Below, in pieces: positions 37,770 through 49,176 of a stretch of 64,000 bases of DNA (position 1 is its first letter; every line of letters begins with the position of its first letter). The stretch is taken from assembly GCF_001577835.2 (NCBI RefSeq), contig NC_029532.1:3596001-3660000 (forward strand), in the 5' to 3' direction. This DNA comes from Coturnix japonica. Taxonomy: Eukaryota; Chordata; Aves; Galliformes; Phasianidae. A program made the translations under genes and the position numbers. The notes under the pieces were generated by a model. The model searched no databases, was not told the DNA's origin, and worked only from the letters and a program-made list of their open reading frames with translations.

Positions 37770-39535
37770 TCCAGAGATTTTTGTTTCTAGCCCCCCCCCC
37801 CTCCCACCCTCTCTCAGCCAGCCCCTCTCTGAAGCTGATTAAGGGCAGGAAGCGGGTGTTTATCCCGGCTGCGATGCTTTGGGCCGGGGGATGCTGGAGG
37901 AAGGGAGGGAGCATCCCGGCTGCTCGCCCCTGGGGCTGCGTCCTGGCCCCGTCCCGCTCCCCCCAACCCCATCCCCCCCATTCCCATCCCATTCCTGTGC
38001 TCTACTTCTGCATCCCACCCCATCCCTCCTTATCCCATCACATGGGGATTTCTGCCACTTCCACCATTTTCTTGCTGCTTTTGTCCCTCGGGGTATTTTG
38101 GGATGCCCTCATCCTTCTTCTTTCATCTCCATAGGATGGGAATTTCCATCACCTCCTCGCTGTTTTTGCCCATTGAGGTGCATGGCCGTGCTGCTGGGTG
38201 CCCCCCTTTCCAAGCACATACAGTCAGCAGTGTCACTGCTGTGCCTGTGGGCTGGATGTCACATAGGGCAGAGGGATGCTACAGGGGGCTGAACATCTCA
38301 GAGATGTTCTGCAGAGCTGTAGATGTGGGATGCTGGCATTGGGGATGTAGAACTGGGGGCTCCCCAGTCCCAGAGCTGTCTGCAGTGTGCGTGGATGCAT
38401 TGCAGCCCCTTGGTGTTAGACAGGGTGAGGGCAGCAGGCGACAGAGCTGCTGGCTTTGAGGCTGCCATAAATCAGGCACAGAGCGGGCAGCATCTCAGGG
38501 GGCAAGGCAGGTCACCAGGATGGTGTGGAGGAAGGAAATGTGCTGATGGGGGGGGGGGACAAAAATTCCCCTAGAAAAATTCCTAAAGGGAAAAAAACCA
38601 ACAATTTCAAGCTCACCAGGCTCGGACGTCAGCCGGGTGCCCGGGGGTGAAGCAACCACGAGCAGCAGCGGGGCTGTGTCGCCGTGGGGAGGCGGCGGGC
38701 AGGAAGGATGCGGCCATCCGGCCGGGGCTGGGGCGCTGCCAGCGCTGCGAGGCGCGTGTCGCTGGGGGCGAGGGGCCAGGAGGGGTGGGGGGCTGCAATT
38801 AAAGCCGGGTGGGGGATGGAGTGAGACCGTATCACTCGTGTTCTTATCCCTCTTATCCCTCTCGGGGTGTGAGGTGAGCCTGAATCAGTTTCTTTGTATG
38901 GTGAGCAGGGCTACGGAGCTCTGATTGCACCCATGGAGACAGGGGTGCAGGGGATGCTCAGCTGCGCTGCCTGCTCCCGTCCCCGCGGTCCCCAGGAGAT
39001 GGCAGTGCTCTGTCGTGGGAGATGGTGCTGCTCGCCCTGGGGGACAACAATCACCTCGGGGATGTGCTGCTGCTGGAGACGGGCCTTCCCTGCAGCTCCC
39101 TGTGCTGCTTCCTCCCCAGGGCCATGCAATGGGATGGAGCCCAGTGTGCATTCAGCAGGGATGGAGCACGGCTGCGGGAATGTCCCTGTGAGCGCCCTGC
39201 TGGTCTCTGGCTCCCACCTAAGTACTGCTGTGATACAGGACTATCCCCAAACCTGCCTGCAAGCAGGGACACTGTGGCAGTCCCCAGCTGTGGGTCAGAG
39301 GCATTGCTATGGGCCCCACACATCTGCCAGCAGCCCTAGACGTGGTGCCCAGAGCTGCTGGGGAGCACCATAACCACACATGGGCTGGGTGTCAGCACCA
39401 TGGGGCAGCCCGTGTCACTCTTGCATTGAAGCATCTCCTGTCTTTAGTACACGGAGCAACCCCCTCCCACTCCTAAGCCATGTAGGGTTATATCTGGGAG
39501 CAGGATGGTCCCAAACAGAGGCACGGACCCCCCTC
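37770..39535. other. AK1-ENG intergenic region
   Basis: About 1.8 kb without a supportable gene. It has C-rich runs (about 37790 and 37960) and a CpG-rich patch at 38630-38780 that could be a distal ENG element. Open frames here have no family resemblance. Known mammalian ENG enhancers lie upstream and in the first introns, so this is a reasonable search area, but I see no decisive motif cluster. Confidence 0.5.
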
Positions 39536-39539
39536 ACTT

Positions 39540-39735
39540 CACCCCAGCCCCCCCCACCGCCCGGCTCGGCTCCAGCGCTGCGGACCGGCATTATACACAT
39601 ACACGGCACGGAGCCGCGCCGCCCGCCGACCCTCCTCCTCCTCCTCCTCCTCCTCCTCCTCCTCCTGCCGAAGGGAGTCGGTTTCCTGCCGCCGCCGCCC
39701 GCTCAGTGCGCTCAGTGCTCGGGGCAGCGGTCGGG
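39540..39735 (+). promoter_or_regulatory. ENG: ENG promoter and 5' UTR with (CCT)12
   Basis: A TATA-like element (CATTATACACAT, about 39589-39600) is followed by a GC-rich leader and a perfect (CCT)12 run at 39631-39666, then the ENG ATG at 39736. The triplet run probably lies in the 5' UTR. TSS not determined. Confidence 0.55.
39631..39666. repeat. (CCT)12 microsatellite in ENG leader
   Basis: Thirty-six bases of uninterrupted CCT, 70 bp upstream of the ENG start codon. On the other strand it codes poly-Glu or poly-Gly in the overlapping false frames. Confidence 0.97.
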
Positions 39736-42700
39736 ATGTGTCGTCGGAGCTCTCCGCTGCTGCCGCTGCTGTTGGCGCTTCTCGGCCGTCCCGGTGAGTG
39801 GGGCCGGGGGGTCCCGGTGGTGTGAGGGGTACGGGAGGGGATGAGGGTGAGGAGATGCCCTGAGTGTGGCCGGATGAGCCAGGAGCTGTGCCCTGCGGTG
39901 GGGCACATATACCGAGCGTGGGCATGGGACCCTGCTGGCGTGGGACCCCTCTGACATGGGACTCTGCTGACATGGGACTCTGTCATGGATCCCCTTGGAC
40001 GTGGGACCCCTCCCGCTGCCCCAAAGTCCGGCTGCGTCACCGGGTGTGCGTCAAAGCGCTGCGGCTGCTGCTCCCTTCCGAGCCCGCAGCACACAGCGGG
40101 TCCTGGGCTGGTCCCCGTGTCACCAGAGCACCCACCCGGACGGCTGAGCAGGGAAGGGAGTCCCAAAAGCAGCTTGCCTTGACGGCGTGGAAATGGTGCT
40201 GTTCTGCTGCCTTCACTGACAACTCTCCCCATGACCTCACATGGAGGGGCTGTGGGGCACCAACAGCAGGCAGAGGGGCTGTGGATGTGGGGACATGACA
40301 TGCTGGGATGGGATAGGGGCAGAGTGTTAGGATGGCAGCAGTGCCAAGATGCCCTACAGCCCATGTGCTGGGATTTGTGCCATGCAGGCCATGCCTCTCG
40401 GAGCTGTGTTATGTGGACCCCATCCTATGTATCTGTGTCATGTACTCCTTGTCCTATGGCTGTGTCATATGATCTCCATCCGATGTAACTGCACCATAAG
40501 CTCTGCATCCCGTGTAGCTGTGCCATACAGTCCTTGTCCTATAGCTGCGCCACACTGTCTGTGTCTTCTGTAGTTGTGCCATACAGTCCTTGTCCTATAG
40601 CTGTGCCATATGGCCCCCATCCTACATAGATGTGCAGTAAGGTTTGTGTCCTACTCAGCAATGCAGCATGGTCCCCATCCTGTAGCTGTGCCATATGGTT
40701 TGCATCCTATGAAGCAGTGCCAAATATTCCCCATCCCATCCCCTCTGGGTGACCGTCCTTTGCAGCTGTGCAGTCACTCTCTGTCCCGAGCAGCTGTGCC
40801 AAACAGCTGCTGTGCCATGTCTGTTGTACTTGTGCCATTTACTCTGTATCCTGTGTGGCTGTGCCATACAGTCCCTGCTCTAACATGGTTCTGTTGTATG
40901 AGCTGTGTTCTATGTAGCTTTGGTTCCCATACTATTCAGCTGTGCCTTCTAATCCCTGTCCTACTTAGCTGTGCTGTGTGCTGTATGGTCCTCATCCTAT
41001 GGAGCTGTGCTATACTGTCCCACACAGTGATGTAATGTAGTTCCTGTCCTTCCTATCTGCTCTGCGATGCTCTGTTTATTTATCTGTGCCATATGGTCCT
41101 TGTCCTGAATGTTCAGTACAATTCCTGCCCTATACAACCAATCAGTAAAGCCCCTGTTATGTGTAACTGTGCCTCTATAGTCCTTGTCCTGTGTAGCTCT
41201 GCCATATAGGCCATATCCATACAGGCTGTGCTACACCATGCCCACCACCTGCAGCTGTGCTATATGGCCCCCATCCTTTGTGGGTACACCACAGCACCCC
41301 ATGCCCTTTATAGCTGTGCTGTACACCTTGTGCTGCCACCTCCCCATGGCACAACAGCTGGTGATGGCCCAGGGATGCCAGGCTGCTGCACTCCCTCCAT
41401 TCCCACCCTTGGCACAGCTGAGCCCTGCCAGCTCATTGCACGAGTGTCAGCACACTGTGCTGCCTGGCAGCACCCTGCCCTATTGGAGCCCCTCCAGCCT
41501 GGCACCCCAGCACTGCAGGGCTTTGTTCTGTGCCTGGAGCCTTTGATCTGTGCCTAAAAAAAAGCAGGAATCCCTCATGCACCGCGGCAACACAGCAGAG
41601 AGGCTGAGGGCAGGAGGTGGGAGGTTGGAAAAACATCCAGTGGGGTTTTTTCTTTTTCTTTCTTTCTTTCTTTTAATTTTATTTTATTATTTTATTATAT
41701 TTTTTTTTTACGTTTCCTGGAGTACAAAAATAAATGCTCCCTTATCTGATTGACCCCGCGGGCGCAGGCTGGGCCCAGCTGAGCGCTCTTATCTGATCCT
41801 GACATCATGCTGCAAAGCACTGCCTGCCCCTGGGGACGGGGACGGTGCCCGCTTGGCACCACTGCCCTATATCCCCTCTGCAACATCCCTGCTCTGTGTG
41901 GGGCTGCACAGCTCCATCCCCATCTATGGCACTGTGTCACCGGGGGGTGACGAGCCACCCAACATGTCCAGTGATGCCGGGGATCAGGGTCGTGCCCGGT
42001 GCCACCAGGGCAGCAGTGTAGGGAAGAGTGCTGCGGGCTGCGGCGCCCAGATAAGAGCCTGTTTATCTTCCTCCCGATGCTGCGACGGCTGCGCCAGGGG
42101 GAGGAAGTGTTGGACAATAGGTGGGACCTCGGCAGCGTCACTGCGGGGCCTGCGCTGTGACCCCGCTGCCTCAACCTCACCACCCCAATGTGGATCTGGG
42201 ATGGCACGCGTGGCCCTCACCCCATCCCCAGCATAGGGTGTCCCTGGCACAGGGCATTGCCTCCTGCATTGGTGGCCCATTGGGGATCCCGCAGAGAAGG
42301 GATGGTGCTCTGTGGCCACATCTGAACCAAACGCAGCATCCACAGCCCCAGTGGGCATCCAAAGCAATGCCACCCATGTGTGCCCCATGGACAGCTCAGG
42401 GACAGCACTGAGCAGGGCAGGGGAAGTGCCCCAAGCCATCCCTGCTGCATTTGCAGGGCTGCAGCTCCAGCAGCGTTCTGCAGTCAGGATTTCCCTTGGC
42501 AGCTGCAGCACAAGGGACGGGGACGGTCAGTGTCAGCGCCGCCCGCCTCACACCTCCACAGGGACAGCTCGGTGCCATTTCCACACCTGGCCCTTCCGAT
42601 TTCCTGCCTCAGCGGGGGCCGGGGAGGGTCAATCACTGGGGGAAGCAGCACGGGGACAGTGTTATTTTCCAGACCGGATCCGAGGATCATTAATGGGACC

Positions 42701-45700
42701 AAACTAGCCAGCACCAGGCGGGTGTTCCAGCACAGCCCCTCTCGCACGTCCCATCCCCACACCAGCAGGCAGTGACTGATGTCCCTTTGTTTTCTGCCCA
42801 GACCCCGCTCCAGCTGAGCACTGTGACTTGCAGCCGGTGACAGCAGAGCCGCCCGTCACGCTGTCCTACACCACCAGCACGGTGCTGCGGGGCTGCAGCA
42901 GCAGCAGCTCCACCAACACCCAACATGAAGTGCACGTCCTCAGCATCCAATGGTCCAAGGTGAGCATGGTCCTTTTCCAGCCCCCCCCAGGGAATGCAGC
43001 CCCTGCACTGCAGGACCAGCGAGCAGTGAACGCAGCTGGGACTGCTGTCAAAATCGTTTCCTCTGAGTAACGAGCAGCGAGAGAAACCAGATTAACCTTT
43101 TCCACAGTGCAATTTCCCTGCGTGGCCCAACTTCCCTTCTCGGATGAAGCTGCGGTTTTGCTCCGTCCCTAAAGGGGTGGTTGAAATTCTTTATAAAGGC
43201 GACAGCCTGAGCAGCAGGGACTGTCCCTGCACTGGGTGCTCCAGGAACCCACATGGAGTGGGTTCCCATGGGGATGGATGGATGCAGGGAGGGATGGAGG
43301 CAGCCTGCCCAGCGTGGTGACTGCTTTGTGGGTGCTCAAGGCTGGGTGGTGAGCCTGGGGCTGCTTCCCTGCCTGGTGCACTGCCCAGCCCTGAGGTGGG
43401 GGCTTTGGCTGGGCAGGAGGAGGCAGATTAGGGGAAAACTGGCCTCAGGAACCAGGCTGGGCTCTCTTTGAGCTGCTGAGGCGCCAGCAAACCCAGCACC
43501 GGGTCCTCGCCGCCCTCCCAGCTTTCCCAGTTCTGCTTTTTGGGGCACAGACGGGGCAGGAGGAAGCCTGGCCCTGCTGCAGACGCCTGTAAGTGAGCGT
43601 CAGGGCCGGGGGTGCCCCTGCTTTGTCAGCGGAGGCGGCAGGGGACACGCAGTGATGTCACGGCTGTGGCACTCGGCTCGCCGGCTCCGAGCCCTGGGGA
43701 GCCGGGCAGGGACCCGGCTCCACTCCTAGAAGAATTACTGGAAACTGCTTTCTATAAGCAGATCCCACAAAGCAATTAAAAAAAGAAAAAAGAAAAAAAA
43801 AAAAAACAAAACACCCACAACAAAAACCCAACCACGACACAACAACACCGAGCTGAAAAACCTCTAAGAAAAGGCTGCGGAGGGCGAGACGCAGCCTCCA
43901 TCCATCTCCTCCATCTCCTCCATCTCCATGCACTCAAAACAATGGAGAGCCGCAAAACACGCGGCAGGAAAACCGGCCCGGCTCCTCCTGCCGCCACGGG
44001 GCCACCTCAGGTCCACGGCCACACACACAGCTCGCCGGGGTCACAGCCGGCCGCATGCACAACGTGATGCTGCTGCTGCTTAATTTGTGCCTCACTGGGG
44101 CTGCAGTGGGGCCACAGTGTTGGGATGGGGCTGGGAGAGCAACAGGGGCATGTCCTGGTACCCAGAGTGGGGATGCTCTGGTGTGTGGGGTGAGGAGGTG
44201 CCAGTTCCAATGTGGGGATGCTCTGGTCCCCACCAGGTGACACCTGGTACACAGCACCTGGTCCCTGATGCTCTGACCCCTATGAAGGGCCATAGCACTG
44301 GGATGCTCCTCCCTGGTGTGAGCCATTACTGGGGTCTGTCACACTGTGGTGTGGATACACACCCTCCCTGCATCCATCAGCTGCCCCAAGGCCAAATCTC
44401 CCATCCCTGCTGCCTCCCACATGGCTCATGTTTGGGGTCAGCCCAATGTACCTCCCTGCTGCCCCAGTGGGGGTCAATCCCAGCCATATTCAGTGCTGAC
44501 CCTCTTCTTGCCCCCCACAGACCCCTGTCCCCATGCTGAACGTGTCCATCACGCCGCATGCTGACGACTGCACCCGGCGAGCAGCACTCATCCTCCAGTG
44601 CCCGCAGTGCTCGGCCAGCATCACCTCCACGTGCCAGGACCTCCTCATCCACACTGTGAGTGCCACAGCAGCCCTAAGGGAGGGGCTGGAGGGGCTGGGG
44701 GTGTTTGTGTCCCCTCTCCTGGGGATGATGCTCATACCGGGGACAGCTGGCTGCTGGCAGCGGATCTGAGCACGGGGCAGGCCGGGCAGTAATGACGCAT
44801 GGCGCTTGAAAAAGCTCCTGTTTCCTCCGGCTGCCGGGAGGAAGGTCAGCGATGGGGTTTGGCTCCAGCGAGCTGAGCCGGGGCCGGGAGCTTTGTTAGC
44901 AAAATAAACCTCCTGCTTTGTTTGCAGCTAATAATAAAGTGGGCTGAGCTCCTCGCGTGCTGCCGGTCACCTAAAATCCCTGCGGTGTGACCCAAAGCGC
45001 AATGCAGTCAGTGCTATGAAGGTGCCAATCCATCTGGGCTCAGAGCAGCACCTCCCATACCAGGAGTGGGGGCCATGTGTTTCCTGGGTGGCAGGGAGGG
45101 ATGTGTCCGTGTGCCCTGCTCTGCCTCAGCTCCATGTGCTGCTCACCCGCAGGACGCCTATCTGAGCCCCAAGGCACAGAGCACGGAGCTGCCAGAGGCT
45201 GCCAAGGGAGATCTGCTGAACTGGGTACAGGACACCTATGGGGGCATCACATCGTACAGCGAGCTGAAGGACCCGCAGAGGATCCACCTCCACCTGGGTG
45301 AAAGTGAGGCAGGACACAGGGAGAGGGGGCAGGGGGGACGACTGGGTGGCACTGGGGGATGAGATAAGCACAGCGCTCCTGTGCCACTATGCTGGAAACA
45401 CATGGGGCAATGCTGTGGGCACACTGAGCATGGCTGTCACATGAAACCATGACAGTGGTGCAGTTTTGGTGCCTGCCTTCCCACAGATAGCAGCAGCCCC
45501 CTGCACTGCGTCCCCCAGGAGGACTTTGATGCCACTCCGCACCTCGAGGCTGAGGTCCTGTTCCGTGAGGTGAAGGGCTGCACCAGCAGCAGTGCCCACA
45601 ACGCCAGGGCTGCCCACATCGTCCAGCTGCTGCACAAGCCCAGGTACTGGGGAAGAGCCCGGGGTCTCTTGCGGGCAGCCCAAAAGGGGCCCAATGCTGG

Positions 45701-48269
45701 ACTGGGGCTATCTTGTGGTTTTGCAGCTTACCCATCACGGAGGTGAACCTGACCCTGAGCTGCCCCGAACAGCAGCCGAACAACCAGATCCTCCTCCTGC
45801 AGGGCCCAGCCAACCTCACCTGGCTCCTGATGCTGAACAACTGCAGCCTCCAGTTCCTGGTACAGCCCTTGCAGCTCTTCCCCACTGCTGCCCCCATCCC
45901 TGTCTCTGCTGACTCCCTTCTGCTCCATCCCCACAGGCCTCTGGTACCTACAAGATCCTGCACTTCCCCATGGGGCCACTCAGAGGGGAGCTGCTGCCGG
46001 ACACGGAGCAGGGCCTCATTGCCAAAGCCTTTGAGAAGAACTACAGCATCATCGCCTCCTACTCCACCATCCCCATCAGCCCCCACATCACACTGAAGAT
46101 CCACGAGCGTGGTCAGTCCATAGCGCATGAATACGGCCAGGGGGTTTAGGTGGGGGGTCCTCACTCAGACCCCATACCCTCTCCCTGCAGAGGTGCCAAA
46201 GAAGCTGCCTGCAGGACCCACCTCGGCAGCCCCGAGCCCTGACATCATGTCCAGCACGCTGCTCCTCATGCTCCGACCTTGGAAGTGCACGGATGACACC
46301 ATGGAAATCGTCATCGCCAGGTCCCACCTGGAGGTGAGGGCAGTGCCTGGGGAGGGGATCCCATCCTGCTCCAGGTGCTGAGGGGTGAGGAGGGGCTGGA
46401 TGGGCACAGCAGGGGGAGCTGGGCATGACTGCTGCTATTGTCGTAGCCCATCAAGGATGTGGTGAACATCACCCTGCGGGACATCAGCTGCCAGGCGGAG
46501 AAGAACGCCACACACTTCATGCTGCACACCCTGCTCAGCCACTGCGGCACCTCGCTGGAGAGCCACGGCCACGCCAACAACGAGGTGAGCACTGCTGGCT
46601 GTGCTGCTGATGGGGAGATCCCGGAGCAGCCCTAATCCCACGGGCAGACCCCGGCAGTGGGGATGCTCATGGGGTCTCCTCTATGGCCGGTCTGACCGAT
46701 CTTTCCTGCCCTCCTCACAGCTCATCCTCAGCCTGTCCAAGGGTTCGGTGCTCAGGAGCGTGAGAGTAAGTGTTGGTGGCTGCGTCACCAAGCAGGGTGA
46801 CATAGAATAGTGGCTGATGCCATCCCTGCCTGCAGGTGGCCTTCCAGTGCCCCATCCCACGGGAGCTCTTCCTGCGCCTCTTCCCCACTGCTGCCTTTGA
46901 GGCACCACAGACGGAGCTGGAGGTCAACAAGGAGGTGTTTGTGCAGGTACCGTGCACGGGGTCCAGGCAGCGGGGTGGGGATCAGACCATGGGGTGACGG
47001 CATCCCTAATAGTCACCCTCTCCCCACGCAGGCATCCATGCACTTGGAGGACTACCCGGCTGACCTGCAGCTCAAGGAGTGCTATCTGATGGCCCCCGGC
47101 ATGGAGCCGCTGCTGCTGGTGCAGGGCAACAAGGCGCAGAGCTCCAGCGTGGCCATGCTGGAGGAGCCCCCCAGCAACAGGGCCAGGAAGGTCTGGCGCT
47201 TCCGCTTCACCTACACCATCCCCGAGGGCAGACACGTCCCATTCTCCGCCACCCTCAAGTGCAAGGCTGGGCTGCAGGTCAGCATCACCCCCATCTGGCA
47301 CCATGGTCTCCCTAAGCATATCAATGGGCTTATCACCAAGCTGGGAACAGCATCCTTGCTCCCCAGAGTCCCTGGGCACAAGGAACTGAACCACATCCCC
47401 ATGGGGTGGTGGCACTGGGGCTGGAATATCCCCATGCCTCACCCCGACCTTCTGCCTGGCAGAACAACACCATCTTTGAGAAGGTTTTGGAGGTGAAGGT
47501 GAAGGACATCTGGCGGCCACCCAACAGTGAGCTGGGGACACGGGGCAGGGTGTGGGGGTCTGAGGAAGGTACCCCCACACTGACAGCCTCATCCCACTGC
47601 AGACCAAGGGCTGGGGCTGTCTGCTGTGCTGGGCATCACCTTTGGAGCCTTCCTCATTGGCGCACTCCTCACTGCTGGGCTCTGGTATATCTACTCTCAT
47701 ACCCGTGAGTATCTCTGGGGGGAAGTTGGGGGGGCCCACACACACACGTCTCATTGCTGGGAAAACCATCCTCCTCCCCACTCCCAACCCTCCTGCATGT
47801 CCCCGGGTGGGGGGCTGTCATGTTGCAATCACCCAGACATCCCTTTTGGCCGAGGCAGCTCATGAGAGCAAGCCAGCCACGGTCCCCAGGGTCCCCACAA
47901 AGCTCATCATCATCCCTCATCTTATCGGGGCCGGGGGGGGAGTGGGAAGGGGGTTCAGAGCTGTGTTGGCCTGGGAGCACAAGCCCTGAGCCAGGGACGG
48001 GTCCCTTATCAGGGCTGGAAAGGTCACGTCCAGGATGAGCCATCCCCTGCCGGCCCTGCCGGCGCCGAGTTTTGTTTTTTGGCCCTACATTATTTTTCTT
48101 TCCCCCCCCTCCCCCTCCTGCCCCTTCCCTGGACCGGCGGCGTAATGCAGGTCCCATCTCCAAACTGCAGCCGGTTTCCACCACGGCACCAGCCTCAGAG
48201 AGCAGCAGCACCAACCACAGCATCGGCAGCACCCAGAGCACCCCCTGCTCCACCAGCAGCATGGCCTGA
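39736..48269 (+). CDS. ENG: ENG, endoglin (CD105)
   Basis: Endothelial TGF-beta/BMP9/BMP10 co-receptor, a disulphide-linked type I membrane glycoprotein. Coding exons: 39736-39793, 42802-42959, 44521-44655, 45153-45303, 45487-45643, 45727-45859, 45937-46111, 46191-46333, 46447-46584, 46721-46765, 46836-46946, 47032-47277, 47463-47526, 47603-47704, 48151-48269; 644 residues (human 658). Residues 1-20 are a Leu-rich signal peptide. The orphan region starts at [13 protein letters not shown]. The ZP module begins about [13 protein letters not shown] and includes KCKAGLQ. The TM segment and its flank, [18 protein letters not shown] to LWYIYSHTR, are nearly identical to mammals. The Ser/Thr-rich tail ends in STSSMA, a class I PDZ ligand. 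N-glycosylation sequons include NVS, NLT and NAT. No RGD is seen. The ectodomain is diverged, but tail and TM make the call firm. Confidence 0.97.
40385..41300. repeat. Decayed 27-29-bp minisatellite in ENG intron 1
   Basis: Around thirty diverged units built on TAGCTGTGCCATATGGTCC and CCATCCTATG. Good units run consecutively from about 40515 to 40740 (for example AGCTGTGCCATACAGTCC followed by TTGTCCTAT). Divergence between units suggests the array is old. It fills much of ENG intron 1. Confidence 0.85.
41646..41710. repeat. T-rich / (CTTT)n stretch
   Basis: A T-rich run with CTTT and TTTTA units in ENG intron 1. It may be the remnant tail of an old insertion or a simple repeat; no adjoining element is recognisable. 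Confidence 0.7.
41741..42071 (+). promoter_or_regulatory. ENG: Candidate GATA/ETS enhancer in ENG intron 1
   Basis: Four GATA motifs in 331 bp: CTTATCTGAT at 41741-41750 and again at 41788-41797, AGATAAG at 42049-42055, and TTATCTTCC at 42063-42071, the last fused to an ETS core (GGAAG on the other strand). GATA and ETS factors are known to act on mammalian ENG enhancers. The assignment here is inference from motif clustering. Confidence 0.4.
43774..43815. repeat. A-rich simple repeat
   Basis: An A-rich run with G and C interruptions in ENG intron 2. It has no adjoining transposon body that I recognise. On the minus strand it gives a false Phe-rich frame. Confidence 0.8.
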
Positions 48270-48323
48270 CCCCCTCGGCCCCCCTCTTGGCCGTCACCCC
48301 GCTGCCACCACCGGCTCAGCCTC

Positions 48324-48329
48324 CATAAA
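48324..48329 (+). terminator. ENG: ENG poly(A) signal (CATAAA)
   Basis: CATAAA within CCTCCATAAAAGCC, 55 bp after the ENG stop, followed by a TTTTCCTGTCC element. A weak variant hexamer, but no AATAAA lies on + before the convergent FPGS gene. Confidence 0.45.
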
Positions 48330-48720
48330 AGCCTTTTCCTGTCCCAAACCTCAGGCTGAGCCCACAGGGGGCCACGGCCCCACGCTGTCCCGGGGGCCAC
48401 CCTTACTCATTCAGTGAATGCTTTGGCCCCCCTAAGGCAGCCCAGGGCAGGGAGGGGGGGGCACCATGCAACGCCCTTCCAGGGGATTCCCAGCATATGG
48501 GGGTGTTGGGGGCAAAACGTGGTGCCCCCAGGATGCGTCCTGGCACTTAGGCAGTGTTTGAACCCCAGCACCCAAAGCCCCTGCATTACCCTTCCCAAAG
48601 TAATGCAGTGCTAATGCACACTGAGCAGCAGCTGGGGGCAGTGGGTGCAGCCCCGATGGGGTGACCCCCCCCCGGCCCTGTCCCATGGAGGCAGTGGGCA
48701 GCACTGGGAGCAGCAAATGG

Positions 48721-48726
48721 TTTATT
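48721..48726 (-). terminator. FPGS: FPGS poly(A) signal
   Basis: TTTATT on + is AATAAA on the minus strand. It lies 450 bp past the FPGS stop codon at 49177 and gives a short 3' UTR. The gap to the convergent ENG signal is about 390 bp. Confidence 0.75.
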
Positions 48727-49176
48727 GGGGTAGGGGCTGGGGGCCAGACAGCACCGCGCTGCTGCCCCCTCAGCCCAGGGCAGTGCACAGACAACAACCC
48801 GGGCCCCCCCAGCCCAGCTCCAGGTCAAAGTTACAAACTTAATAATAATAAAAACCTACACTACATTAAATTAGTGGCACAGAGCCTTGAAGCATCACTC
48901 ACACCTGGGGCATGGAGCACCCACAGACCCCCAAAACCTGCCCTGGGGAGAACAGGGAACTCACAGGCCCCCCAGCCAAAGCCTGGGGGCAGCCTGAGTC
49001 CATCACATCACAAGTGTCCCCTCCACCTCATGGGGACAGCCACTCCCTGGGCTGGCACAGACAAAAGGCACTGGGGTGAGAAGGGGCAGGGACAGCCCAG
49101 CTTGGAGGGGGTCCTATCCGCCTCCAAGCATCATCCAAAAATTCAAGTCCAAGGAGGTACAGAGCCCCCATCCCCA

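Noticed and set aside
40610-41560. Possible Cys/His/Tyr-rich peptides in ENG intron 1
   Set aside because: All are translations of the decayed minisatellite; units differ in frame from copy to copy.
45247-46164. 305-codon minus-strand frame across ENG exons 4-7
   Set aside because: It is antisense to well-supported ENG exons and introns alike, crosses splice sites without regard to them, and resembles no family.
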